This document shows positions 16,911-25,653 of a DNA stretch of 64,000 bases, one piece after another; the stretch's first letter is position 1, and every line of letters begins with the position of its first letter. The DNA lies in NCBI RefSeq assembly GCF_030814655.1, contig NZ_JAUSVK010000001.1, forward strand, positions 5,773,001-5,837,000, read 5' to 3'. This stretch comes from Labrys monachus. GTDB lineage: Bacteria > Pseudomonadota > Alphaproteobacteria > Rhizobiales > Labraceae. The notes under the pieces were generated by a model, which was not told where the DNA came from, made no database searches, and saw only the letters and a program-made list of their open reading frames with translations. Position numbers and translations under genes: made by a program.

Positions 16911-17951
16911 ATGGCCCAGCCTTTTCGTGTCGCCATCTCCGGGGATTTCAGGAAAGCGGACGGCTCGCCGACCTATCCGGACTTCGACCTCGATCCGTTG
17001 CGGCAGGCCCCCGGGGTGGAGGCCGTCTTCCTGGAACCGGCCAATCCGCTGCGGGCCGACCAGCTCGAGGATTTCGACGCCCTGATCCTGCTCGCCCACC
17101 GCTTCGACGCCGGGAGCGTGCCGAAGAGCGGCCGCCTCGCGGTGATCGCCCGCTTCGGCGTCGGCTACGACACCGTGGATGTCGAGGCCTGCACGCAGGC
17201 CGGCATCGCCCTCGTCATCACGCCCGACGGCGTGCGCCGGCCGGTGGCGGTGTCGATCGTCACCCTCATGCTGGCCCTGACCGGCAAGCTGACGATCAAG
17301 GACCGGCTGACGCGCGAGGCCGCGGCGGGCTTTGCCCGGCGCTCCGACCATATGGGCGTCGGCCTCGTCGGGCGCACGATCGGTTCCCTCGGCATCGGCA
17401 ATATCGGCGCGGAACTGTTCCGGCTGCTGCAGCCCTTCGACATGAAGTTCATCGCGCATGATCCCTTCGCCGACAAGGCGGTCGCCGCCGAGCTCGGCAT
17501 CGAGCTGGTCGGGCTGGAAGACGTCTTCCGGCGTGCCGACATCGTGTCGGTCAGCTGTCCGCTGACGCCGCAGACGCACCACCTCGTCAATGCCGAGCGC
17601 CTCGCTCTGATGAAGCCGACCGCCTACCTGATCAACACGGCGCGCGGACCGATCGTCGACCAGAAGGCGCTGACGGCGGCACTGCAGGCGGGACGCATCG
17701 CGGGCGCCGGGCTCGACGTGCTCGAACAGGAGCCGCCCGAGCCGGACGATCCGATCCTCAAGCTCGACAACGTCATCCTCTCGCCCCACGCGCTGTGCTG
17801 GACCGACCAATGCTTTGCCGGCAACGGAAAGGCCGACATCGCGGCCGTGATCGAGGTCCAGCACGGCCGGACGCCGCGCGCCGTCGTCAACCGCACCGTG
17901 CTGGAGACGCCGGCCTGGCAGCGGAAGCTGGCGGCGTTCGCCAGCCGGTGA
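16911..17951 (+). CDS. D-2-hydroxyacid dehydrogenase (NAD-binding)
   Basis: Second 2-hydroxyacid dehydrogenase of the window. The Rossmann motif LGIGNIGAELFRLL is near residue 160, catalytic Arg in INTARGPIVDQ, Glu in LEQEPPEPDDP and His in LSPHALCWTDQC. The start ATG at 16911 lies 4 bases after the aldolase stop, so the genes are surely co-transcribed. 346 residues. The enzyme probably reduces a 2-oxoacid produced by, or feeding, the aldolase step. The C-terminal NRTVLETPAWQRKLA is typical of phosphoglycerate-dehydrogenase-like members in sugar-acid clusters. Confidence 0.92.
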   Translation: MAQPFRVAISGDFRKADGSPTYPDFDLDPLRQAPGVEAVFLEPANPLRADQLEDFDALILLAHRFDAGSVPKSGRLAVIARFGVGYDTVDVEACTQAGIALVITPDGVRRPVAVSIVTLMLALTGKLTIKDRLTREAAAGFARRSDHMGVGLVGRTIGSLGIGNIGAELFRLLQPFDMKFIAHDPFADKAVAAELGIELVGLEDVFRRADIVSVSCPLTPQTHHLVNAERLALMKPTAYLINTARGPIVDQKALTAALQAGRIAGAGLDVLEQEPPEPDDPILKLDNVILSPHALCWTDQCFAGNGKADIAAVIEVQHGRTPRAVVNRTVLETPAWQRKLAAFASR

Positions 17952-18004
17952 GGGGTAGGGGCCGGCTGCGCCCCGCCATCGCATTATCGTGGGAGGGAGC
18001 GCCG

Positions 18005-18170
18005 CCCCTCACCTCTATCCTCTCCCCGCAAGCGGGGCGAGGGGGACATCAGCGTCGCGACAGGCCGGCAACATTCACGTCCCGCAGCCTGCTTTTCGGG
18101 AACGCGACGCCGGCCATCCCTTCTCCCCGCATGCGGGGAGAAGGGCAGGATGAGGGGCTGCTCGACCGAC
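18005..18170. repeat. Composite palindromic repeat, copy 1 (REP/MITE-like)
   Basis: Two GC-rich hairpins about 75 bases apart: a CTCCCCGC-AA-GCGGGG-type stem at 18020-18040 and CCTTCTCCCCGC/GCGGGGAGAAGG at 18119-18146. The outer ends are an imperfect inverted repeat (CCCTCACCTCTATCC, and later GGCAGGATGAGGG). The whole unit, including inner phrases such as CGTCGCGACAGGCC and ACGCGACGCCGGCC, recurs at 19983-20144. It lies between the dehydrogenase and binding-protein genes. Confidence 0.85.
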
Positions 18171-18272
18171 ATGGTCGGTTGCGCGAAAGCCCCCGTAAAT
18201 AATCCCGGGCGCCCCAGCAGAAGAAGGCCTCGACCGAAGCGCCCTCGGGACGAGACCACAGGGAGGAACAAC

Positions 18273-19934
18273 ATGAACGAGCGTGAAAGGCGTGACTTCG
18301 AAGCCGGTCTTGCCGAGGAGGTCGATGCGTGGCTGTCCGGCCGCCCGACGCGGCGGACCTTCATCACCCGGCTCGGCCAGATGATGGGCATGCTGCCGCT
18401 CGCCGGGCTGGCGCTGCCGGCCTGGACGAGCGAGGCCGTCGCGGCCGCCGCCCTCGACCTCGCCGACGCCTCGACGCCGCTCGGCAAGGCGCAGGCCGCG
18501 GCCCTCAAGGCTTCGACCGAGGGGCCGGCCGACGGCTCGGCCTTCCGGGCGGTCGCCGCCGCCAAGCAATATTCGGGCGTCAGCCTGAGCATGACCTTCG
18601 AGGCCGGCCTGCAGGCGCTCGACCAGCGCAATTTCTCCGGCCCCGTCTGGGAGCAGCTCACCGGCATCAAGTCCAACGTGGTCGAGCTGTCCCATCCGGA
18701 CCAGTATTCCAAGCCGGTCGCCGAGCACATCGCCGCCTCCGGCGCCTATGACATCCTCGACATCGAGCCGGCCTGGACCCCGTCCCTCGCCGATGGCGGC
18801 GTGATCGCGCCGCTGGACGACTACATCGCCAAATACATGAACAAGGCCGATTTCGAGGACTATCACCCCCTCTACAAGGCCCTGCCGACCTATAAGGGCA
18901 AGATCTGGGGCTTCTTCGACGACGGCGACATGCTCGCCCTCTATTATCGCAAGGACATCTTCGCCGATCCCAAGCTCAAGGATGCCTACGCCAAGAAGTT
19001 CAACAAGCCGCTGGAGGTGCCGAAGACATGGGAGGACTATGCCGAGGTCGCCCAGTTCATCTCGGACCAGCTCGCGCCCAACGTCTACGGCGCCGGCCAT
19101 TTCCGCAAGGCCGGCAGCCCCGGCAACCAGTATGATTTCATGCAGCAGTTCCGCGCCAACAAGGGCGTGCTGTTCGATGCCGACATGAAGGCGCAGCTCG
19201 CCTCGCCCCAGGGCATCAAGACGCTGGAGAACATGCTCGCCGCCAACAAGGCCTCGATCCCCGGCAACAACGAACTCGACGCGGTGTCGCTATGGGCCGC
19301 CTTCCTGCAGGGCAAGGTGGCGATGATCTATTCCTGGCCGCCGACCGGGCGCATGGCCGCGAACTATTCCCAGAGCGCCAAGGCGATCAACTTCATCCCG
19401 CAATCCTCGGTCGCCGGCAAGGTCGGCTATGCGGTCATGCCGGGCGGCCATCCCGAGCATGCCACCGGCTACAACAAGGCGCTGGCGGCCGATTCCGCCA
19501 ATGCCGAGGCCGCCTATCTGTTCATGCAGTGGGCGACGTCGCCGCCGGTGTCGCTGGCGCGCACCATGCTGCCCTATTCGCTGCGCGACCCCTACCGGCT
19601 GTCGCATTTCAAGTCGGATCTCTATCGTTCGCTGTGGCCGGACGCGAAGGACTATCTCATCAACCTCAACAACTCGGCCAATGTCGGCCTGCTCGACATG
19701 ATCATGCCCGGCTGGCAGGACTACGCCCTGTCGCTCGACCGCATGTGCTCTTCGGTCTGGGCCGGCACCGACCCGAAGGAGGCGCTCCAGACCGCCGCCG
19801 CCGAATGGGACCAGACGACGGAGCGGCTCGGCGTCGACAGCCAGAAGGCGGCCTTCGCCGAATACAGCAAGCTGCCCGGCTCCTCGGCCGATCACACGAT
19901 CGAGACGATGGGCATGGCCGTGAAGATGGACTGA
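18273..19934 (+). CDS. ABC transporter extracellular sugar-binding protein (type 1 family), Tat-type signal
   Basis: Periplasmic binding protein of the MalE/UgpB class serving the downstream permeases and ATPase. 553 residues, longer than typical MalE homologues because of an N-terminal extension. It opens with about 25 polar residues, then TRRTFITRLGQMMGMLPLAG, a twin-arginine (SRRxFLK-like) signal, so it may be exported folded by Tat. The mature protein has family elements VELSHPDQYSKPVAEHIA, GGVIAPLDDYI, YYRKDIFADPKLKDAY, VPKTWEDYAEVAQFI and GKVAMIYSWPPTG. GGGAGGA lies 6 bases before the ATG. Its ligand is probably a sugar or sugar acid fed to the aldolase/dehydrogenase genes. Confidence 0.9.
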   Translation: MNERERRDFEAGLAEEVDAWLSGRPTRRTFITRLGQMMGMLPLAGLALPAWTSEAVAAAALDLADASTPLGKAQAAALKASTEGPADGSAFRAVAAAKQYSGVSLSMTFEAGLQALDQRNFSGPVWEQLTGIKSNVVELSHPDQYSKPVAEHIAASGAYDILDIEPAWTPSLADGGVIAPLDDYIAKYMNKADFEDYHPLYKALPTYKGKIWGFFDDGDMLALYYRKDIFADPKLKDAYAKKFNKPLEVPKTWEDYAEVAQFISDQLAPNVYGAGHFRKAGSPGNQYDFMQQFRANKGVLFDADMKAQLASPQGIKTLENMLAANKASIPGNNELDAVSLWAAFLQGKVAMIYSWPPTGRMAANYSQSAKAINFIPQSSVAGKVGYAVMPGGHPEHATGYNKALAADSANAEAAYLFMQWATSPPVSLARTMLPYSLRDPYRLSHFKSDLYRSLWPDAKDYLINLNNSANVGLLDMIMPGWQDYALSLDRMCSSVWAGTDPKEALQTAAAEWDQTTERLGVDSQKAAFAEYSKLPGSSADHTIETMGMAVKMD

Positions 19935-19942
19935 GGGGAACC

Positions 19943-19967
19943 GCGGGAAGACGTGCGATCTTCCCGC
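19943..19967 (+). terminator. Hairpin downstream of binding-protein gene (mRNA stabiliser or partial terminator)
   Basis: GCGGGAAGA, 7-base loop, TCTTCCCGC: a perfect 9-base-pair stem 8 bases after the stop codon. No T run follows. In binding-protein operons such hairpins protect the upstream mRNA so the binding protein is made in excess. Confidence 0.6.
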
Positions 19968-19982
19968 CTGAGATAACGCAGT

Positions 19983-20144
19983 CCCTCACCTCTATCCTCT
20001 CCCCGCATGCGGGGAGAGGGGACTTCCGTGTCGCGACAGGCCTGCAACGTCTTCATCTAGCGGCGGCGTCTTCAAGACGCGACGCCGGCCGTTCCTTCTC
20101 CCCACCTATGGGGAGAAGGGCAGGATGAGGGCAGCACGACCGAC
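19983..20144. repeat. Composite palindromic repeat, copy 2 (REP/MITE-like)
   Basis: Second copy of the unit at 18005-18170, same orientation and order. A stem CTCTCCCCGCATGCGGGGAGAG (19998-20019, self-complementary through its centre) and a stem CCTTCTCCCC/GGGGAGAAGG near 20094-20120 flank a middle of about 75 bases sharing CGTGTCGCGACAGGCC and GACGCGACGCCGGCC with copy 1. It sits in the gap between the binding-protein and first permease genes. Confidence 0.85.
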
Positions 20145-20179
20145 TGCATCGTCGTCTATATTCCAAGCGAGACCCTCCG

Positions 20180-21115
20180 ATGGCCCCACACACCGGCACC
20201 TTGTCCCCGCCCCGCCCGGCCGGTGCCCTCGCGCGCCTGTCAGACTGGAGCGAGCGCCACTTCAAATGGCTGCTCGTCGCGCCCGCCGTCCTGCTCATCC
20301 TGGCGCTGTCGGTCTATCCCCTGCTGTTCTCGGTGTGGGTGTCGTTCGTCAATTACGACTTCCAGATTCCCGGCCACGCCTTCGTCGGCCTGAAGAACTT
20401 CTCGATGGTGGTGTTCGATCCGGTGGCGCGCTGGTCGCTGGTGCTCACCGTGCTGCTCTCGGCCGCCAATGTCGCCATCGAGTTCGGCCTCGGCCTCGCC
20501 TTGGCGCTCGCCATGGTGCGCACCTTCCCGGGGCGCGGCCTGGTGATGTCGATCCTGATCGTGCCGCTGTTCATCAGCCCGGTCATCGTCGGACAGGCCT
20601 GGGCCCTCCTGCTGCAGCGCCCCTTCGGGCCGATGGACTATGTCCTCGGCAAGATCGTCGGCCACGACGTGACGATCAGCTGGCTGACGCAGACGCCCTG
20701 GCTCTACATCTCGCTGATCCTGGCCGACGTCTGGCAGTGGACGCCGTTCATGTTCGTCATCCTGCTCGCCGGACTGACCTCGATCCCGCCCAATCTCTAC
20801 GAGGCGGCCGAGCTCGACGGCGTCGACAGCTGGCTCGCCTTCCGCGCCATCACGCTGCCGCAGCTCGGCCCGATGATCCTTTTGGCGATCACCTTCCGCC
20901 TGCTCGACGCGATCAAGCTGTTCGACACCATCTTCATCATGACGGCCGGCGGGCCGGGCACGAAGACCTACACCTCGTCCTTCTATCTCTACACCGTCGG
21001 CTTCACGCAGTTCCACCTCTCGCAGGCGACGGCGGGAAGCTGGATCTTCCTGATCTTCACCGCGGCGGTGGTCAGCCTGCTGGTCAGGCGCCTCCTCAAC
21101 ACGGAGCCGGCGTGA
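20180..21115 (+). CDS. ABC transporter permease 1 (MalF/UgpA type)
   Basis: Inner-membrane permease with six helices typical of the MalF/UgpA group. N-terminal helix LLVAPAVLLILALSVYPLLFSVWVSF, and the cytoplasmic EAA loop NLYEAAELDGVDSWLAFRAITLPQLGPMI near residue 210-240, which docks onto the ATPase. The ending KLFDTIFIMTAGGPGTKTYT is characteristic. 311 residues. It forms a heterodimer with permease 2, whose ATG overlaps the stop (ATGA-type overlap at 21113-21117). Confidence 0.93.
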   Translation: MAPHTGTLSPPRPAGALARLSDWSERHFKWLLVAPAVLLILALSVYPLLFSVWVSFVNYDFQIPGHAFVGLKNFSMVVFDPVARWSLVLTVLLSAANVAIEFGLGLALALAMVRTFPGRGLVMSILIVPLFISPVIVGQAWALLLQRPFGPMDYVLGKIVGHDVTISWLTQTPWLYISLILADVWQWTPFMFVILLAGLTSIPPNLYEAAELDGVDSWLAFRAITLPQLGPMILLAITFRLLDAIKLFDTIFIMTAGGPGTKTYTSSFYLYTVGFTQFHLSQATAGSWIFLIFTAAVVSLLVRRLLNTEPA

Positions 21116-21954
21116 TGGCGAACGCGACACCCCATTGGCGGCGCCGGGGCTCGGCCGGACGGCTCGTCTTCCTCGGCCTGTTCCTGCTCTTCGTGCTCAT
21201 CCCGCTCTACTGGATGTTCATCACCTCGATCAAGCCGAGCGACGACTATCTCGCCGTGCCACCGGTGTGGTTCCCGTCCGAGCCGACGATCGTGCACTAC
21301 ACGGCGGCGCTGTTCGCCTATCGCGGCCTGCAGGGACTGATCAACAGCCTCGTCATCTCGCTGGCAGCGACGGTATTGTCGGCGCTGTTCGGCACGATGA
21401 TGGCCTACAGCCTCGCCCGTTTCGGCACCGGCGGCAAGCATCTGTCCTTCTGGGTGCTGTCGCAGCGCTTCCTGCCGCCGATCGCGGTGGTGCTGCCGAT
21501 CTTCCTGATCTATCGCGGCATCGGCCTGCACGACACCCATCTCGGCATGATCATCGCCTATACCGTGTTCACCCTGCCGGTGACGGTGTGGATGATGTTC
21601 GCCTATTTCCGCGGGCTGCCGCGCTCGATGGAGGATGCGGCGCTGGTCGACGGCTGCACCCGCTGGCAGGCCTTCTGGCGCGTCGCCGTGCCGCTCGCCG
21701 CGCCGGGCATCGTGGCGGCGGCCGTCTTCGCCTTCATCGCCTGCTGGACCGAATTCTTCTTCGCGCTGATCCTCACCAGCCGGACCGCCTTCACGCTGCC
21801 GACGGTGTTCCGCGCCTTTCTCGGATTCCAGGGCGCCCAATATGGCGAGGCGAGCGCCCTCGCCATCGTCTCGCTCGTGCCCTCGATCCTTCTCGGCGTG
21901 CTGGCGCAGCGCCACCTCGTGCGTGGGCTGACGCTCGGCGCCGTCAGGGGGTGA
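21115..21954 (+). CDS. ABC transporter permease 2 (MalG/UgpE type)
   Basis: Partner permease, 279 residues, six helices. N-terminal FLGLFLLFVLIPLYWMFITSIKPSDDYLA is the classic MalG start, and the EAA loop SMEDAALVDGCTRWQAFWRVAVPLAAPGI lies near residue 175-200. The WTEFFFALILTS segment follows in the next helix. The start overlaps the permease 1 stop by one base, ensuring equal translation. The frame is open far upstream, but the upstream part is a shadow of permease 1. A long hairpin follows before the ATPase gene. Confidence 0.93.
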   Translation: MANATPHWRRRGSAGRLVFLGLFLLFVLIPLYWMFITSIKPSDDYLAVPPVWFPSEPTIVHYTAALFAYRGLQGLINSLVISLAATVLSALFGTMMAYSLARFGTGGKHLSFWVLSQRFLPPIAVVLPIFLIYRGIGLHDTHLGMIIAYTVFTLPVTVWMMFAYFRGLPRSMEDAALVDGCTRWQAFWRVAVPLAAPGIVAAAVFAFIACWTEFFFALILTSRTAFTLPTVFRAFLGFQGAQYGEASALAIVSLVPSILLGVLAQRHLVRGLTLGAVRG

Positions 21955-22003
21955 GGAATGGCAAATTTGGAATCGCCCGCAATACATGATGCGGCGGCGG
22001 CGC

Positions 22004-22053
22004 CCCTCACCCCTGCCCTCTCCCCGCCAGCGGGGAGAGGGCAGGGGTGAGGG
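22004..22053. repeat. Perfect 24-bp palindrome (REP-like), copy 3
   Basis: Two exact complementary arms of 24 bases (22004-22027 and 22030-22053) separated only by CA. The arms share the CTCTCCCCGC/GCGGGGAGAG core and the CCCTCACC/GGTGAGGG ends with the composite repeats at 18005 and 19983. This copy looks like a single-hairpin form. It lies in the 147-base gap between permease 2 and the ATPase of the same operon. No T run, so it is not a standard terminator. Confidence 0.9.
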
Positions 22054-22101
22054 CCAACGCGACCACCCGATCATTTGGAACGATATCCCGCGAGGAGACT
22101 C

Positions 22102-23205
22102 ATGGCTGAGGTCAGGATCAGCGCCCTGCACAAGCGCTACGGCAGCTATCATGCCGTGCGCGGCATCGACCTCGCCATTGCCGACGGCGAGTTCACCGTG
22201 CTCGTCGGCCCGTCAGGCTGCGGGAAGTCGACGCTGCTGCGCACCATCGCCGGGCTCGAGGACATCACCGAGGGCGAGATCGCCATCGGCGGACGGGTCG
22301 TCAACGACATGCGCCCGCGCGACCGCGACGTCGCCATGGTGTTCCAGGACTATGCGCTCTACCCGCATATGCTGGTGGCGCAGAATATCGGCTTCGGGCT
22401 GCGGGCGCGCAAGATGCCGAAGCCCGAGATCGAGGAGCGGGTCGGCCGCGCGGCGGCGATGCTCGGCATCACCGCTTTGCTCGGCCGCTATCCGCGCCAG
22501 CTCTCCGGCGGCCAGCGCCAGCGCGTCGCCATCGGGCGCGCCATCGTGCGCAACCCGCAGATCTTCCTGTTCGACGAGCCCCTGTCCAACCTCGACGCGC
22601 AATTGCGCGACGAGATGCGCGGCGAGATCAAGCGGCTCCACCAGGAGATCGGCACCACGATGATCTACGTCACCCACGACCAGATCGAGGCGATGACGCT
22701 GGCCGACCGCATCGTGCTGATGCGCGACGGCGTCATCGAGCAGTCCGGCGCGCCGCTGGCGCTGTTCGAGCGGCCGGCCTCGCGCTTCGTCGCCGGCTTC
22801 CTCGGCTCGCCCCAGATGGGCTTCGTGCCGGGCGTGCTGGCGCGCGGGGAGGCCGGCGACGCCGTCGCCTTCCGGGAGGGCGCCCCGGCACGCCTGCCGC
22901 TGCCGCCCGGACGGGTTCCCGCCGGCATCGCCGACGCGACGCCGCTGCTGCTCGGCATCCGGCCGGAACATGTGAGCCGTGCCGCCGGCGAAGCGCCGGC
23001 GCCGGGCATTGCGCGCATCGACGCCGAGATCGAGCTGCTGCAGCCGACGGGCTCGCGCAGCTTCGCCACCTTCCGGCTCGCCGGCGTGCCGGTCCTCGCC
23101 GAATTGCGCGCCCACGACGTCAGCCGGGCCGGCGAGCGGATCGCCCTCGACATCGACCTCGGCCGGATTTCGCTCTTCGACGCCGGCACGGAAAAGGCGT
23201 TGTGA
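22102..23205 (+). CDS. ABC transporter ATP-binding protein (MalK/UgpC type)
   Basis: Energy subunit of the importer. Walker [10 protein letters not shown] (near residue 40), Q-loop [11 protein letters not shown], signature [15 protein letters not shown], Walker [13 protein letters not shown] and the switch His in [12 protein letters not shown]. After residue 235 comes the TOBE/OB regulatory domain typical of the MalK/UgpC group ([33 protein letters not shown]). 367 residues. GAGGAG lies 5 bases before the ATG at 22102. It completes the set binding protein, two permeases and ATPase after the GntR module. Confidence 0.94.
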   Translation: MAEVRISALHKRYGSYHAVRGIDLAIADGEFTVLVGPSGCGKSTLLRTIAGLEDITEGEIAIGGRVVNDMRPRDRDVAMVFQDYALYPHMLVAQNIGFGLRARKMPKPEIEERVGRAAAMLGITALLGRYPRQLSGGQRQRVAIGRAIVRNPQIFLFDEPLSNLDAQLRDEMRGEIKRLHQEIGTTMIYVTHDQIEAMTLADRIVLMRDGVIEQSGAPLALFERPASRFVAGFLGSPQMGFVPGVLARGEAGDAVAFREGAPARLPLPPGRVPAGIADATPLLLGIRPEHVSRAAGEAPAPGIARIDAEIELLQPTGSRSFATFRLAGVPVLAELRAHDVSRAGERIALDIDLGRISLFDAGTEKAL

Positions 23206-23271
23206 AACCGCCGGGCTCGGCGTTGCCCGTCCGCGTCGCCGGCCCCGCTTCGGTCCGGCGTCCTCCTGCGA

Positions 23272-25653
23272 TCACACCGTATCCGTGCGCCGCGCGGGAG
23301 CGGCCAGCATCTCGCGGATCTTGAGCGCCAGTGAATCGAGGATGAAGGGCTTGGTCGCCAGTTCCATGCCCGGCCTGAGGAATCCGGTGTTGCCGGTCGC
23401 GTGCTCGGCATAGCCGGTGACGAACAGGATCTTCAGCTGCGGCCGGTAACGCCGGGCGATATCCGCGAGCTGATGGCCGTTCATGCCGGGCAACCCGATA
23501 TCGGTGATCATCAGGTCGATCTCGATATTGGAACGCAGGATCGGCTCGGCGGCCTGGCCGTCGGTCGCTTCCACACAGGCATAGCCGAGCTCGCTCAGCA
23601 CCTCCCCGATCAGCAGGCGGACGGACGGGTCGTCCTCGACCAGCAGCACGACCTCGCCGGAGGCGACGGAAGGCCGTTCCACGGCGGCCTCGCGGCCGGC
23701 GAGCGGCTCCTCGTCGGACCGCGGCAGATAGATGACGACGGCGGTCCCCTCGCCCGGCGCACTCTCGATGCGCACATGCCCGCGGGACTGCTTGACGAAG
23801 CCGTAGATCATGGAAAGGCCGAGGCCCGTCCCCTGCCCGATCGGCTTCGTCGTGAAGAAAGGCTCGAACACCTTCGACACCACCTCGGGCGGCATGCCGA
23901 CGCCGGTATCCGCGACACGGATGACGGTGTAGGACCCCGCCTCGATCTCCTCCGACCCATGCCGGACCGGACGGTCCAGCTCCTCGTTGCGCGTGCTGAT
24001 GCTGAGGAGGCCTCCGTCGGGCATGGCGTCCCGCGCGTTGATCGCGAGGTTGAGCAGCGCGTTCTCGAGCTGGTTGGCGTCGGTCAGCGTGGCCCAGAGA
24101 TCCGGCGCGAGCGAAATCCGCAATTCGATCTGCTCGTTGAGGGAGCGCCGCAGCAGGTCCTCCATGTCGCGGACGAGATGGTTGACATCCACGCTGCGGG
24201 TATCGAGCGGCTGGCGCCGGGCGAAGGCGAGCAGGCGATGGGTCAGCGCCGCCGCACGGTTGGCCGAGGCCACCGCGGCATCCATGAAACGCTGCGTCTC
24301 GTCATATTTGCCGGCGGCGATGCGGCGCCTGAGCAGTTCGATCGAGCCGCTGATGCCCATGAGGAGATTGTTGAAGTCGTGGGCGATGCCGCCGGTGAGC
24401 TGGCCGATCGCCTCCATCTTCTGGGCGTGGCGCAGGGCCTCCTCGGTCCGGGCGAGCTGGGCCTGATGCTCCAGACGCTCGGAAACGTCGTAGACGAACT
24501 GGAAGGCGGCGACGAGGCGGTCGTCGCTCCCGCGCAGCGAGCTGAACTTCATCTCGTAATGGCGCCGGTCCCGCGCGGGATCCCCGAGCTCCTGCACGAC
24601 CGTGAAGTTCTCGCCGGCCAGAGCCCGGCGCCACAGCGCCTCCAGCCTGTCGCGCTGCTCAGGCTGGGCGGCGAGGAGGTCGAGCACGTCGTCGCCCACC
24701 TCCGGCCTGACGCCGAAAATCCGTTCGAATTCGTCCGCGCTCGCTTTGTTGACGGCGAGGATGCGATAGGAGAGGTCGACGACCTGGATGAACGCATCCG
24801 TCGTCTCGACGATATCGGCCAGGAGATTGCGCTCGGCGATGGCGTTGACCACCCGCTCCTCGAGCGTCTCGTTGAGGTGCCGGAGCTTGGCTTCGGCCGC
24901 ATGCCGGTCGGTGACGTCGCGCAGGATCGCCGTGACATAGACCCGCATCTCGCTGGTCCAGCGCGACGCGGACAATTCGACATGGCTGGTCGAGCCGTCC
25001 CTCCGGATGACGGCCAGGCTCACCGGCGCCGGCAGCGCCTCGCCCGCCGCCAGCCGCGGCCAGATCCGATCCCATTCGGAGGCGTCGGCGAAGATCCCAC
25101 GCAGCGGCAGGCCGACGAGATCCTGCAGGGGATAGCCGAGTTCGCGATGCACAGCGGCATTGGCGAATTCGACGATGCCCTCGGCGCTCAGCGTGACGAT
25201 GGCATCGGGAGCATTGTCGACCACGGCGGCATAGCGGGCATTCTGCCGGGCGCGGAGGAGGCGCTCGCGCTCCGCGGCAAGCGTCACGTCCACGATCTGG
25301 ATGAGGCAGCGCGCCTCGCTCCTCGGCCCGAGCGGGCGCACGGAAACATCATGGATCAGGGAGCGGCCCGCCCGCGTATGCAGGGGCAGGAGGTCCGGAT
25401 TGAGCGAATGGGTGAGGAGGCTCGACGTCCCCGCATGCAGGGCATTGTCGACCGCGGCGAGCAGCCGGCGCAGCGGCTCGGGGGGGAAGATCTCCTCCAG
25501 CGTCCGGCCGGCCGCCTCCTCGGCGGAAACCCGCGTGGCGGAGACCACCCAGCCGTTCCAGCCGACGACTTTCTTGTCGCGATCCAGGATGATCAGGCCG
25601 GTGTCGAGCGCGTCGAGGATCTCGCCCAGCCCGCCGCTTTCAGGCTGTTTCAT
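23272..25653 (-). CDS. PAS-domain hybrid histidine kinase with C-terminal receiver
   Basis: Soluble sensor kinase (793 residues, no membrane helix). Three PAS domains: about residues 5-110 (LDALDTGLIILDRDKKVVGWNGW), 140-250 (VVDNAPDAIVTLSAEGIVEFANA) and 285-400 (VETTDAFIQVVDLSYRILAVNK). The HisKA H-box is GQLTGGIAHDFNNLL (near 425, His is the phosphorylation site). The HATPase domain has N-box LLNLAINARDAMPDGG, G1 VADTGVGMPP and G2 GTGLGLSMIYGF. The receiver domain has Asp in DLMITDIGLPGMNG. The start overlaps the end of the cheC-like gene by 14 bases, so it belongs to the chemosensory locus. The output partner may be the small receiver at 26299. Confidence 0.92.
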   Translation of the reverse strand: MKQPESGGLGEILDALDTGLIILDRDKKVVGWNGWVVSATRVSAEEAAGRTLEEIFPPEPLRRLLAAVDNALHAGTSSLLTHSLNPDLLPLHTRAGRSLIHDVSVRPLGPRSEARCLIQIVDVTLAAERERLLRARQNARYAAVVDNAPDAIVTLSAEGIVEFANAAVHRELGYPLQDLVGLPLRGIFADASEWDRIWPRLAAGEALPAPVSLAVIRRDGSTSHVELSASRWTSEMRVYVTAILRDVTDRHAAEAKLRHLNETLEERVVNAIAERNLLADIVETTDAFIQVVDLSYRILAVNKASADEFERIFGVRPEVGDDVLDLLAAQPEQRDRLEALWRRALAGENFTVVQELGDPARDRRHYEMKFSSLRGSDDRLVAAFQFVYDVSERLEHQAQLARTEEALRHAQKMEAIGQLTGGIAHDFNNLLMGISGSIELLRRRIAAGKYDETQRFMDAAVASANRAAALTHRLLAFARRQPLDTRSVDVNHLVRDMEDLLRRSLNEQIELRISLAPDLWATLTDANQLENALLNLAINARDAMPDGGLLSISTRNEELDRPVRHGSEEIEAGSYTVIRVADTGVGMPPEVVSKVFEPFFTTKPIGQGTGLGLSMIYGFVKQSRGHVRIESAPGEGTAVVIYLPRSDEEPLAGREAAVERPSVASGEVVLLVEDDPSVRLLIGEVLSELGYACVEATDGQAAEPILRSNIEIDLMITDIGLPGMNGHQLADIARRYRPQLKILFVTGYAEHATGNTGFLRPGMELATKPFILDSLALKIREMLAAPARRTDTV

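Noticed and set aside
18005-22053. CRISPR array
   Set aside because: Only three copies at unequal distances, each palindromic throughout and located in operon gaps. No cas gene.
22004-22053. Rho-independent terminator ending the permease transcript
   Set aside because: No T run follows the stem, and the ATPase gene of the same transporter lies directly downstream.
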